Assembly: GCA_007859835.1 (NCBI GenBank)
Contig: SJPJ01000001.1
Span: forward strand, 5,438,283-5,502,282
Reading direction: 5' to 3'
Length of the DNA stretch: 64,000 nt
Origin: Novipirellula herctigrandis
GTDB lineage: Bacteria > Planctomycetota > Planctomycetia > Pirellulales > Pirellulaceae
Position 1 is the stretch's first letter, and every line of letters starts with the position of its first letter. Both the position numbers and the translations under genes were made by a program. Under the pieces are notes generated by a model that was not told the origin of the DNA, ran no database searches, and was given only the letters and a program-made list of their open reading frames with translations. Positions 1 to 8,301 of this stretch are shown in pieces.

Positions 1-1
1 G

Positions 2-907
2 GTTGCTGCCCTTCTTTGCTCCTGTGCGATCCGTCGTGTTCGCTGGAAACGACGGCTCTTTCTTTTCGCTTCTTATGGTCGGTGCTGGCAGTCTGTCTGT
101 GGCCCAAGCCCAAACGGAGACGGATTTGGCTGCCGCGAATGCGGATGGGAAGGCCGAACGGTCATTCATGCGACCGACGATTGTCCTGTGGTTGACCGTG
201 GTTGGTTCGTTGCGGCCAAATCGACGTATTGGCCTTTGTGTTATGGGGCACTCGATCGGCTTGAGGAAAGTTGCGCGTCAGTTGGAACGTCAAAAAAGGA
301 TGAGTTGAGCCTGTCGCTTGAACAGAATGTGGCATGGTTGGACTTGGCCGCTTCGGCTGCAATGACCGATGGAAACGCAGGTATTGAATCTTTTGCCGAG
401 CGGTTCGCGGCGTTCGCGGAAGCGATTCGAACAGGCAAGGACGTTCCTTCGGACGACTTGATAAATCGATGCATCACTGTTGGAGAAATCTGTATGGCAA
501 AGTCTCATCTGTTGCGTGCCGACGAGCTCGATCAGCAAGATGTGCCGGCTCGATCAAATTCGAAAAAGCCAAAATCGAAGGTGAAAAGTGCAATCGTTCT
601 CGCTGCCGAGAAAGAGATTAAGCAAGAGCAACTCGAGGCGGTCTTGGCGCAGTATCGTTACGATGCCATCCAAAGCCTACGCCATCGGATGGTTGCACAA
701 ACGTACCTAAAAGAGGCAGCAAATTCGGGTCACTTCTCGCTGTCCGAGTCGATGAGTGAGGCGCTTCCCGAGGTTTCGGAGCTCGAAAAGACCGACGATA
801 TCACTGGCGATTCCAATGGCAACATCCGTCCGAAAGTGAAGCAGATGAAGGAAGTCACCGAGCGGGAATGGACATCGTTGAGAGCCAAAGCCGACGGAAT
901 CGAATAG
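2..907 (+). CDS. Hypothetical protein, 5' end cut by the window edge
   Basis: I do not recognise this protein. The frame ending at the TAA-type stop at 905-907 is open all the way to the left edge, so the gene is probably incomplete here; the first in-frame ATG is at 188. From about 188 on the product reads as a normal soluble, helical, charged protein with a Lys-rich segment (KKPKSKVK) in the middle. Upstream of about 170 this frame becomes Cys/Arg-rich and unconvincing, while the +1 frame from position 3 looks like a signal peptide ending near VAQAQ. That suggests either an internal start near 188 or a frameshift between about 160 and 190. It converges with the next gene, 70 bases away. Function unknown. 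Confidence 0.5.
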   Translation, partial: VAALLCSCAIRRVRWKRRLFLFASYGRCWQSVCGPSPNGDGFGCRECGWEGRTVIHATDDCPVVDRGWFVAAKSTYWPLCYGALDRLEESCASVGTSKKDELSLSLEQNVAWLDLAASAAMTDGNAGIESFAERFAAFAEAIRTGKDVPSDDLINRCITVGEICMAKSHLLRADELDQQDVPARSNSKKPKSKVKSAIVLAAEKEIKQEQLEAVLAQYRYDAIQSLRHRMVAQTYLKEAANSGHFSLSESMSEALPEVSELEKTDDITGDSNGNIRPKVKQMKEVTEREWTSLRAKADGIE

Positions 908-977
908 TCAATGGCCGTCGTGGCAAGCAACCGGTGAATCGGTGGCTTTGGTGCTGAGTGCTTGGGGGTGAGGATGA

Positions 978-1682
978 CTACCAAGCACCGGCGAATTCTT
1001 CGCCGTCCATGCCTAAGTGATTTTTCAATTGGTTGAATTCATCGGTGTAGCGTTCGCTACTGCTGTGAACGTGCTCGGCTTCGGTGATAAAGCGAATTTC
1101 GTCGTCGGGATAGACATCGCCTTCGATCAACACTTTCGAGTAATCTTCGAGTGGATTGCCATAGGCGATTAGCAGTTTATGTTCGTCAAGTTGGACTTCC
1201 TGGCGTTTGCCAGGATTGATCACGGCGATACCGGTGCAACCATCGTTGAGTAACAAGTCTTCAAATTCAAGTAAGGTGCTTTTCAGAACGGGCGCGTCGA
1301 TGTGTTCTCGATACAGGTCCTCGTGTCCTGTATTGCCTTGATGGCTTGTTTCGAGGACCACGTCGACCACCGGGCCGAGCGGATCGATCAGTTCCAAGAA
1401 CAGATCCATCAGTCGATGGCGGGTGGCTGCTGCCAGGATCACTGGCGTAGCCGAACCGCTCGTTTCGTCGACGTATTCGTCGTAGCGAAACCCTTGGCGT
1501 GGAACGATTTGCAGATCGTACGACGGGCGGATCGCGTCGGTCAGGTCGAACACTCCATAGGATTGAATCCCCATGTGTGTCTGCAACTCTTCATCCGTTA
1601 ACGTCTCAAAGCTGCCGCTGCTGATGACTTGTGCGGTGTCGTCGCTGACGGCGTTTCGGAGGATGCGTTTGAGAAAACCCAT
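978..1682 (-). CDS. Conserved-looking hypothetical protein, soluble and acidic
   Basis: I do not recognise the family. The start at 1682 gives MGFLKRILRNAV, an amphipathic beginning. A longer open frame reaches 1823, but those extra residues are Ser/Thr/Arg-rich and look untranslated. The product has about 235 residues, is acidic and has no signal peptide or membrane segment. The C-terminal half alternates short strands and helices and ends in a His/Ser/Glu-rich stretch. It is divergent from the transglutaminase-like gene, with about 340 bases between the two starts, and convergent with the gene at the left edge. Nothing in the neighbours suggests a role. Confidence 0.6.
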   Translation of the reverse strand: MGFLKRILRNAVSDDTAQVISSGSFETLTDEELQTHMGIQSYGVFDLTDAIRPSYDLQIVPRQGFRYDEYVDETSGSATPVILAAATRHRLMDLFLELIDPLGPVVDVVLETSHQGNTGHEDLYREHIDAPVLKSTLLEFEDLLLNDGCTGIAVINPGKRQEVQLDEHKLLIAYGNPLEDYSKVLIEGDVYPDDEIRFITEAEHVHSSSERYTDEFNQLKNHLGMDGEEFAGAW

Positions 1683-2024
1683 GTTGGTTTCCAGTCCCGT
1701 TTCACTTCGTGGCTGTGTAGTGTGTGATAATGAGCAATGCGACAGAACTTGAGCGAAGAGTCCCCGCTGCGAGATCTGTACACCCAACGCTAGGTCACAA
1801 TCCTGGCCCCGTCGGGGATTCACTACCGATCCGGGATCCTCAACCCACCTTAGTGGCCCTACATTCGTTAGTCCCTTGCTAACCGTTGCAATTGGAACGG
1901 CGGCGGCGTCACTTGCTTCTCAGCACCGCGTGTGATTTCCAGGATCGGGGGCAGTGACCAAGACGCATTGCGAATCGATGATTACAATGGCGTTTTTGCA
2001 GACGCACTTTTTGCATACTTAAAT
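1683..2024. other. Divergent intergenic region, no gene seen
   Basis: About 340 bases lie between two divergent starts and must hold both promoters. I see an AT-rich patch just before the ATG at 2025, but no clear -35/-10 pair or operator. Short open frames on both strands overlap here and none is convincing. Confidence 0.4.
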
Positions 2025-3716
2025 ATGAAATCTTTTTCAACTCAGGCGGTTGGCGTGACCAAAGCACGATATTCACGTTTTTGCGTCCAAAACGGCTTTG
2101 GGCGGGCCCACGCGATGGGGCTTGTCCTTTTGGCGTTGTTTTCGGGATGTGACGTTCCTGAGCGTGCCCCGCTCGTTCCGCCCGAAAAAAGATCGGCACG
2201 GCTGAGTCCGATGGACGATCCTGATGCGGCCCCCTCGGGCGACAAAATTCCCGAAGTTCAAACCATGTTCAAGGGCGAATGGGTCGGGTGGGAAGCCTAT
2301 TACATCAAGAACCAACACGTTGGTTTTGGTCACATTTCCGCCGATGTCGAAGGAGATGCACCCAATCAACGGGTCAAATACTCTTTCGAAGACAGCGTGA
2401 TTGTAAATCGTGGTAGGGACGCGAAGTTGGTTCAACGCAAAGCCGAGCAGAGCAGCGAGGAACTTGACGGGCGACTGATCAGTTTTGAAACGCAGCTTAG
2501 TGTCGGCCCAGTCGTCACGCGGTGTACCGGTATGGTCGAGGAAGACCGTTTTTCGCTAACCAAAATTCGCGGCAACAAAAGTTCCGTCAAGAAACTTGAT
2601 TGGAATCCAAAGATTCGGGGCTTGGTGGCGGTCGAAGCCTCGATGCGCCGTGATCCGATGGAAGCGGGCGAGGTCCGCGTTTTTGAAATGATTTTGCCGA
2701 TCTCGCAAAAGGTCGCTTCCCTTCGCATGAAATGCTCCGGTCCTACCGCAATTCCTTTGCTTGACCGTCAAGACCATCGGATGATGGAAGTGAGTGTCCA
2801 AGTGGATCGAGGCGACAACGATCGAAGCTTTTATGTCGTTTGGACCGATGAGCAAGGAGCGATTCAACGAACCTACGATCCTGCTCTTGAACTTGTCGCC
2901 TACCGGACGGATATGCGTACCGCTCTGAACGACGTTCCCGAGGCCGAAGAATCGGTTGCTGTTGCATCGACGCCTATCCAAGGTGATATCGACAAACCTG
3001 AACAAACGAGGCGAGTTGGTTACAAATTAGTCCCTCATTCCACCACAGCCAAAGGTGAAGACGCTCTGATCAAACCTCAGCCGAATCAATTTGTTCGGGA
3101 GATGGATGATGGTTCCCTTTTGGTGCTGGTAACGCGACTAGACGAGCCGGCAAAGAACCGTTTTGTCAAAGTCGACCTTGATGCGGATGTCAACGATTCA
3201 CAGCCCAACGCGATGGTCAATTACCGCGAAACGATGGTGCGCCGCATTGCCCAAGCTGCGATTGGTGCTAATCAATTGGAACAGCTTGAGTTGGCGTTAG
3301 AGTTGACGCGGTCGACCAATCGATTGACGCAGTGGGATCGGTCGGCACAGATGTTTCCACGAGCGTCGGATGTCGCTCGAACCGCCGAAGGAGATTCGGC
3401 AGGCTACGCCGTTTTGCTTTGTGCACTTCTGCGTGCAAAAGGGATTCCCTCGCGAGTGGCGTTTGGGTACCAGTACCAGAACATTCTCGAGCCCAAGTTG
3501 GTGTACCATGCTTGGACGCTTGCCTATGTCGATGGAACATGGGTTTCGCTCGACGCGACCACCGGCGGCATCGCGGCAGCGGATCGATTGACGTTGGTGA
3601 CCAGCAACCTGAGTGAACCCGATGTGAATCGTTCACTCATCCCCGTTCTCGATTTCCTCGGTGCTTATGACATCGAAGTCATTCCTTCGGCGATTCGGTA
3701 TGACGAGTCGAATTAG
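2025..3716 (+). CDS. Transglutaminase-like lipoprotein with Ser in place of the catalytic Cys
   Basis: The product has about 563 residues with a type II signal: a hydrophobic run followed by lipobox LFSGC, putting the lipidated Cys near residue 42 from the ATG at 2025. A start further up at 1932 would bury the signal. The C-terminal 130 residues match the bacterial transglutaminase-like fold: AEGDSAGYAVLLCALLRAKG, then YHAW, then SLDATTGG, equivalent to the Cys-His-Asp regions of that superfamily. In the usual GDCxEHA motif the nucleophile is Cys; here the codon is TCG (3396-3398), so the motif is GDSAGYA. His and Asp are kept. The protein is therefore either a non-catalytic protein-binding module or an unusual Ser version. 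The 370 residues before it are beta-rich and unrecognised. The gene stands alone, convergent with cydB. Confidence 0.75.
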   Translation: MKSFSTQAVGVTKARYSRFCVQNGFGRAHAMGLVLLALFSGCDVPERAPLVPPEKRSARLSPMDDPDAAPSGDKIPEVQTMFKGEWVGWEAYYIKNQHVGFGHISADVEGDAPNQRVKYSFEDSVIVNRGRDAKLVQRKAEQSSEELDGRLISFETQLSVGPVVTRCTGMVEEDRFSLTKIRGNKSSVKKLDWNPKIRGLVAVEASMRRDPMEAGEVRVFEMILPISQKVASLRMKCSGPTAIPLLDRQDHRMMEVSVQVDRGDNDRSFYVVWTDEQGAIQRTYDPALELVAYRTDMRTALNDVPEAEESVAVASTPIQGDIDKPEQTRRVGYKLVPHSTTAKGEDALIKPQPNQFVREMDDGSLLVLVTRLDEPAKNRFVKVDLDADVNDSQPNAMVNYRETMVRRIAQAAIGANQLEQLELALELTRSTNRLTQWDRSAQMFPRASDVARTAEGDSAGYAVLLCALLRAKGIPSRVAFGYQYQNILEPKLVYHAWTLAYVDGTWVSLDATTGGIAAADRLTLVTSNLSEPDVNRSLIPVLDFLGAYDIEVIPSAIRYDESN

Positions 3717-3748
3717 CCGATTGCCCCTTTCTTAGTCGTTCGCAGGTC

Positions 3749-4777
3749 TCAATAACTGGCAGGATCCAGTTTCACTTTGCCGCGAAAAATCCAGTAGATC
3801 ACGACGGTATAGCTGAGCACACAAGGGATGCCGATTACTGCGATGATGAGCATGTTTCGTAGTGTCCCGGCACTGCTGCGGGCATTTTCGAGCGTCACCC
3901 CAAAAGCGGGGTCGATGGTCGATATCACGAAGTTCGGGAAAATCGCCACCGCAAACAACAGAGCAAGCGCCAAGATCACCATCGCGGACGAGAAAAACGC
4001 GTAACCGGGGCGGCCCAAATGCATCGCACGAGGAATGTTTAGAACCGCCAATGCATTCGCGATCGGAACGATCCAAAGGACCGGATACCGTTTCAAATTG
4101 TCTGTCGCATGAGGAACATGGATCCATGTGGCAATCGTGACGATGACATACATTGCGGCAAACGCCAAAAATAGCTTGGTGATGCGTTTCTGCACTCGTT
4201 GCTGCAATTCACCCTCGGTTTTCATATACAAGAAAATCGCTCCGTGCATCGCAAAAAGCGACACGGTCAATAGGCCAACCAAGAGTGGATACCAGTAGAG
4301 TTGGTCAAGCAACGATCCGGCGTACAGGAAATCCGGTCCCAATTTCATGCCAGCCAAAACATTGCCACCGGCGACCCCTAAAAGGAGTGCCGCCACAAAC
4401 GATGACACAAAGAAACCAACGTCCCAAACACGTCGCCATGATGGCGAATGAACCTTTGACCGGAATTCCAAACTCACCGCTCGCCCGATCAAACAGGCTA
4501 GCAGTAAATGAAACGCTTCGTAGAAACTGCTGAAGACAGTTGCATAGGCATTTGGAAACGCGGCGAACAACGCTCCACCGAACGTTACTAGCCAAACTTC
4601 GTTGCCATCCCAGAGCGGGCCAATCGAATTCATGACCAAGCGACGCTCGCGGTCATCCTTGGCCACGAAGGGATGCAAGATTCCAACGCCAAGATCAAAT
4701 CCGTCGAGCACGGAATAGCCAATCAGAAGCACACCCAATAGCAGGAACCAGATAAAGGTTAGTAGTTCGTAACTCAT
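3749..4777 (-). CDS. cydB: Cytochrome bd-type quinol oxidase subunit II
   Basis: CydB is the second integral-membrane subunit of the bd-type terminal oxidase, which oxidises quinol and reduces oxygen to water. At 342 residues it has normal family length. The hallmark N-terminus is visible (GYSVLDGFDLGVG, then IGPLWDGNEVWLVTFGGALF), along with about eight hydrophobic segments. The ATG overlaps the cydA stop by four bases (ATGA), so the two are translationally coupled. No cydX-like small subunit or cydDC exporter genes are seen next to it. The gene is convergent with the transglutaminase-like gene. Family assignment is secure; whether it is a true bd or a cyanide-insensitive type cannot be settled from this alone. 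Confidence 0.95.
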   Translation of the reverse strand: MSYELLTFIWFLLLGVLLIGYSVLDGFDLGVGILHPFVAKDDRERRLVMNSIGPLWDGNEVWLVTFGGALFAAFPNAYATVFSSFYEAFHLLLACLIGRAVSLEFRSKVHSPSWRRVWDVGFFVSSFVAALLLGVAGGNVLAGMKLGPDFLYAGSLLDQLYWYPLLVGLLTVSLFAMHGAIFLYMKTEGELQQRVQKRITKLFLAFAAMYVIVTIATWIHVPHATDNLKRYPVLWIVPIANALAVLNIPRAMHLGRPGYAFFSSAMVILALALLFAVAIFPNFVISTIDPAFGVTLENARSSAGTLRNMLIIAVIGIPCVLSYTVVIYWIFRGKVKLDPASY

Positions 4778-6273
4778 TTGCCTGTATCCTCCAACATTGA
4801 ACCACCGTAGCTTCGTCCGGAATCACTGATCGCTTCTCGCATCGATTCATCGCGATGCTCTTTTTTGAGTTGTTCCATTTCTTCGACACTGTCGGGGCCA
4901 TGTTTGATTTTTGCATTAAGAACAAAAATCCAAACGGCAAACAGCAGCGAGTAGATCACTGCAAACATCGCAATGGAGCTGGCAACTTGGCTAGCGACTA
5001 CCGATTCGCTCAATCCTTCGCTGGTTCTTAATCCCATCATCGCGACGCCATTTTGAACCGACGGATACACGATCCAAGGTTGTCGTCCGACTTCTGCGGT
5101 GATCCATCCTGCTTGGTTGGCAATCATCGCCGCGACGGGTGAAAAAATAATTCCCCACAATAGCCATGGATAGTTTGCCAAGCTGCCTCGGATTTGAAAG
5201 AACACCGCCAAAAAGGATAAGCCGATCATGGCCGTGCCAAGGCCGACCATCAAATGAAACATCTGAAACGGAATCCAAACCGGTGGGCGATCATTGAGTG
5301 GAATTTGATCGAGGCCTGCAACAGGCGTTGACAAATCATTGTGCACCATGAACGTCAAAAGATACGGAATCTTGATGTCGAAATGGACCGTTTCGGACTC
5401 GGCGTCGGGCCAACCAAATAACGTTAGGCCCGTCGGTTGGTCGGCAGAATGGAAATGAGCTTCGATGGCGGCGAGCTTGGCTGGCTGAGTCACTGCTAAT
5501 TTTTGTGCCGAGCCATGCCCTGAAATCGCTGACAGCGTGGAAAACAAAAGTGCCGACGGCAGCGAGATGGCCAAGCATTTCTTTGCAAAATCGAGATGGC
5601 GATTTTTGAGCAAGTAATACGCCGAAACCGATGCGACAAAGAACGCTCCTAAGACGAATGCGCCCAGTACGGTATGAGTCAATCGATCGACACTTGATGG
5701 ATTAAAAAGCATCGCCCAAAAATCGGTCACTTCGGCACGTGGGACCTGTTTATCTTGGATCGTTTGCCAAACGATTTTGTAGCCCGCAGGGGTTTGTTGC
5801 CAACTGTTCGCAACAACGATCCACACCGCACTAAAGACGGAACCAAAGAAAACCATTGCGGTGCTAAACAAATGAAACTTTGGCCCGACACGATCCCAGC
5901 CAAAAACCAGCACTGCTAAAAAACCACTTTCAAGGAAGAACGCAAAGATTCCTTCGGCAGCTAGTGCCGAACCAAAAACATCGCCGACGAATCGAGAGTA
6001 AGCGGCCCAATTCGTGCCGAACTCAAACTCCATCACTATCCCGCTGGCGACGCCCATCGCAAAGTTGACGGCGAAGATGCGAGTCCAAAAACGAGCCGCC
6101 GATTCCCAGACTGGATTCTTCGTCCAGTTGTAAGCAATCTCACAGAGAAATAGTTGCAGTCCAAGTCCAATCGAAAGGGGCGGAAACAGGTAATGGAACA
6201 TGATCGTTCCCGCAAACTGTAGCCTGCTAAGAAGTTCAACATCCACGAGTCGGCTCAAGTTGGTTCGCGTCAA
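4774..6273 (-). CDS. cydA: Cytochrome bd-type quinol oxidase subunit I
   Basis: CydA carries the quinol-binding loop and the haem ligands of the bd oxidase. The product is 499 residues with about nine membrane segments. Visible signatures are the haem ligand His in [13 protein letters not shown] (His27, equivalent to His19 of E. coli CydA), [16 protein letters not shown], and [19 protein letters not shown] near the C-terminal third. The loop between the middle helices is short, which favours the short Q-loop (CIO-like) subgroup over the E. coli long-Q-loop form; that is an inference. It is first in a two-gene operon with cydB. About 310 bases upstream are free of genes and presumably hold the promoter; I found no clear FNR-type palindrome there. 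Confidence 0.95.
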   Translation of the reverse strand: MTRTNLSRLVDVELLSRLQFAGTIMFHYLFPPLSIGLGLQLFLCEIAYNWTKNPVWESAARFWTRIFAVNFAMGVASGIVMEFEFGTNWAAYSRFVGDVFGSALAAEGIFAFFLESGFLAVLVFGWDRVGPKFHLFSTAMVFFGSVFSAVWIVVANSWQQTPAGYKIVWQTIQDKQVPRAEVTDFWAMLFNPSSVDRLTHTVLGAFVLGAFFVASVSAYYLLKNRHLDFAKKCLAISLPSALLFSTLSAISGHGSAQKLAVTQPAKLAAIEAHFHSADQPTGLTLFGWPDAESETVHFDIKIPYLLTFMVHNDLSTPVAGLDQIPLNDRPPVWIPFQMFHLMVGLGTAMIGLSFLAVFFQIRGSLANYPWLLWGIIFSPVAAMIANQAGWITAEVGRQPWIVYPSVQNGVAMMGLRTSEGLSESVVASQVASSIAMFAVIYSLLFAVWIFVLNAKIKHGPDSVEEMEQLKKEHRDESMREAISDSGRSYGGSMLEDTGK

Positions 6274-6582
6274 AAAAAGAAAGGTTCCACTTAGGGAATC
6301 ATTGCGAACGCACTATAGAAACCGCCTCGCAATTTAGTAGTGTGACTAATTGCCGCAGACTGTTGGTCGCTGTTTGATGGGATTCTCGGTGTTGACCAAT
6401 CACCTCTTTGTACATCCCACGGTTTCCTTTCGTCCCCCAAATCGGGTTGCCCTTCACCAGCCTAAAGTGTGCCCAGAGACGATGCTGATGAGAGACGATG
6501 CTTCGAGAATTGATCGGCTACGCCGTGCGGTCCACTATCGGGCGAGCTCTGGTAACGAAAAGACAATTCCCATTTCAATGAT
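6274..6582. other. Gene-free stretch upstream of cydA
   Basis: About 310 bases lie between the cydA start and the end of the Nudix gene, which is also on the reverse strand. It should contain the cyd promoter and the Nudix terminator. A 103-codon frame on the forward strand crosses it but runs into the Nudix gene and looks non-coding. No strong hairpin or redox-regulator palindrome was seen. Confidence 0.4.
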
Positions 6583-7038
6583 TCAAACCGTTGGCTCTTG
6601 GTTGACACTTTCCATGTGGGAGGCGACGGCGGCTAACAAGGGGTCAATCGTCTTGTTTTGAATTTGGTGAGGCGGGTTCCAATCAAACCACTCAGCTGCT
6701 TCGTGTTCGGTCAAGATTAACTGGGGACGCGTTTTCAAGAAGCCCAGAAAATACTGAACTGTTTTTTCGAAGACTTTGTCGCCGGTTTTCTTGTAGGTTA
6801 CGGGGTAGCTGAGTTGGAATAGAAAGTCTGGGTCGATTGCGATATCCTTGGCGGGGATGCCAGTTTCTTCTTCGGTCTCACGAAGGGCGGTTTCCACGAA
6901 TGATTCCCCCGCTTCGCTGTGACCTTTGGGAAGATCCCAACGATCGGTATGCCGCATTAGCAAGAACTTGGGCTTGGGGGATTTTCGGAACAGCAGGATG
7001 CCTGCGGCGTGAACGGTCCCGTTGGGCTGGATCTTCAT
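6583..7038 (-). CDS. Nudix hydrolase, Ap4A pyrophosphohydrolase type
   Basis: This 151-residue single-domain Nudix enzyme is predicted to cleave dinucleoside tetraphosphates (Ap4A to ATP and AMP) in the cytoplasm. The Nudix box GX5EX7REUXEEXGU is complete around residues 39-61, with the sequence GHSEAGESFVETALRETEEE. It is preceded by WDLPKGH, and the RET-EE-TG form is characteristic of asymmetrical bis(5'-nucleosyl)-tetraphosphatases such as human NUDT2. The catalytic Glu residues are all present. It is divergent from the cobalamin adenosyltransferase with 86 bases between starts, so the promoters must be closely packed. Substrate is inferred from family resemblance; other nucleotide substrates remain possible. 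Confidence 0.85.
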   Translation of the reverse strand: MKIQPNGTVHAAGILLFRKSPKPKFLLMRHTDRWDLPKGHSEAGESFVETALRETEEETGIPAKDIAIDPDFLFQLSYPVTYKKTGDKVFEKTVQYFLGFLKTRPQLILTEHEAAEWFDWNPPHQIQNKTIDPLLAAVASHMESVNQEPTV

Positions 7039-7124
7039 GAAGTTTCTGGTGGTGGTTGTAATTGGTGGCGGTTGTGAAAACGTGGCCGTTGTGCATCGAT
7101 CGTTTTTCTGATTAGGTATCCATT

Positions 7125-7676
7125 ATGAAAATTTACACACGAACCGGCGATTCCGGCAGCACAGGATTGTTCGGCGGGCCGCGAGTTTCCAAAGACGACG
7201 ATCGGATCGAGGCTTACGGAACGGTCGATGAGCTCAACGCGGTTCTTGGCACTGCCCGATCGGAGCAAGTTTCCGAAACCATTGATGCTCAATTGCAGCA
7301 AGTCCAAAACGAGTTGTTTTCGATTGGTGCGGAATTGGCGACACCCGACCCCGACCAGCATGACATGCGAATCATCAATGAAAGTCATGTCACTCGTTTG
7401 GAACAATGGATCGACCAGCACGAGCAAACCCTGACGCCGCTGAAGAACTTCATTCTTCCTGCGGGGACAACAGCCGCGACCCAATTGCATCTATCTCGAG
7501 CGGTTTGCCGGCGAGCTGAGCGTCGGGTCGTTACGCTGGTCCGCCGGCATGACGTGAAAGTGACCGAGGCGTCGATTGTCTATCTGAACCGGCTCAGTGA
7601 CCTGCTTTTTGTCCTTGCTCGGGTTGTCAACGTCGAGGCGGGCGTAGCAGAGGTTCACTGGGAGCGGCCACGATAG
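7125..7676 (+). CDS. Cob(I)yrinic acid a,c-diamide / cobalamin adenosyltransferase, PduO type
   Basis: This enzyme transfers the 5'-deoxyadenosyl group from ATP to cob(I)alamin, making adenosylcobalamin. The 183-residue product matches PduO/MMAB-type enzymes: the N-terminal ATP-binding motif YTRTGDSGSTGLFGG, then YGTVDELNAVLG, and the C-terminal helix with LSRAVCRRAERRV. The length is normal. The likely promoter lies in the short gap shared with the Nudix gene. No cobalamin riboswitch consensus was seen upstream. The B12-dependent methionine synthase lies 35 kb away in this window, so cobalamin is used by this organism. I leave the symbol blank because pduO, cobO and MMAB-type names are mixed for this family. 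Confidence 0.9.
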   Translation: MKIYTRTGDSGSTGLFGGPRVSKDDDRIEAYGTVDELNAVLGTARSEQVSETIDAQLQQVQNELFSIGAELATPDPDQHDMRIINESHVTRLEQWIDQHEQTLTPLKNFILPAGTTAATQLHLSRAVCRRAERRVVTLVRRHDVKVTEASIVYLNRLSDLLFVLARVVNVEAGVAEVHWERPR

Positions 7677-7932
7677 TTGGTTGTCGCCCCTTGTTACGGC
7701 AAAATGGGGCATCAAGCACCCCTGATTGGCTGTGAAGGCGACAATAATCGGCCCTGCTAAGGGCGTAGAAGCTGGCTAAGAGCCCGGTTATCTTAATGTG
7801 AAGTGGAATCCCAGAGGCTTGTGGCATGGTTTTGTATTGTTCTGCCGAAGTGACCGCTGGTGAGGGGCGACCGCGAGTGTACAATGCGGCTACTGAATTC
7901 AGTGAGACCACTGACTTAAGCCAATAGAGTGA

Positions 7933-8300
<368 letters not shown>

Positions 8301-8301
<1 letters not shown>

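Noticed and set aside
6350..6661. 103-codon forward frame between cydA and Nudix genes
   Set aside because: It runs into the well-supported Nudix gene in the opposite direction and lacks a signal or domain.
7039..7124. Cobalamin riboswitch before the adenosyltransferase gene
   Set aside because: The gap is only 86 bases and has no B12-box.
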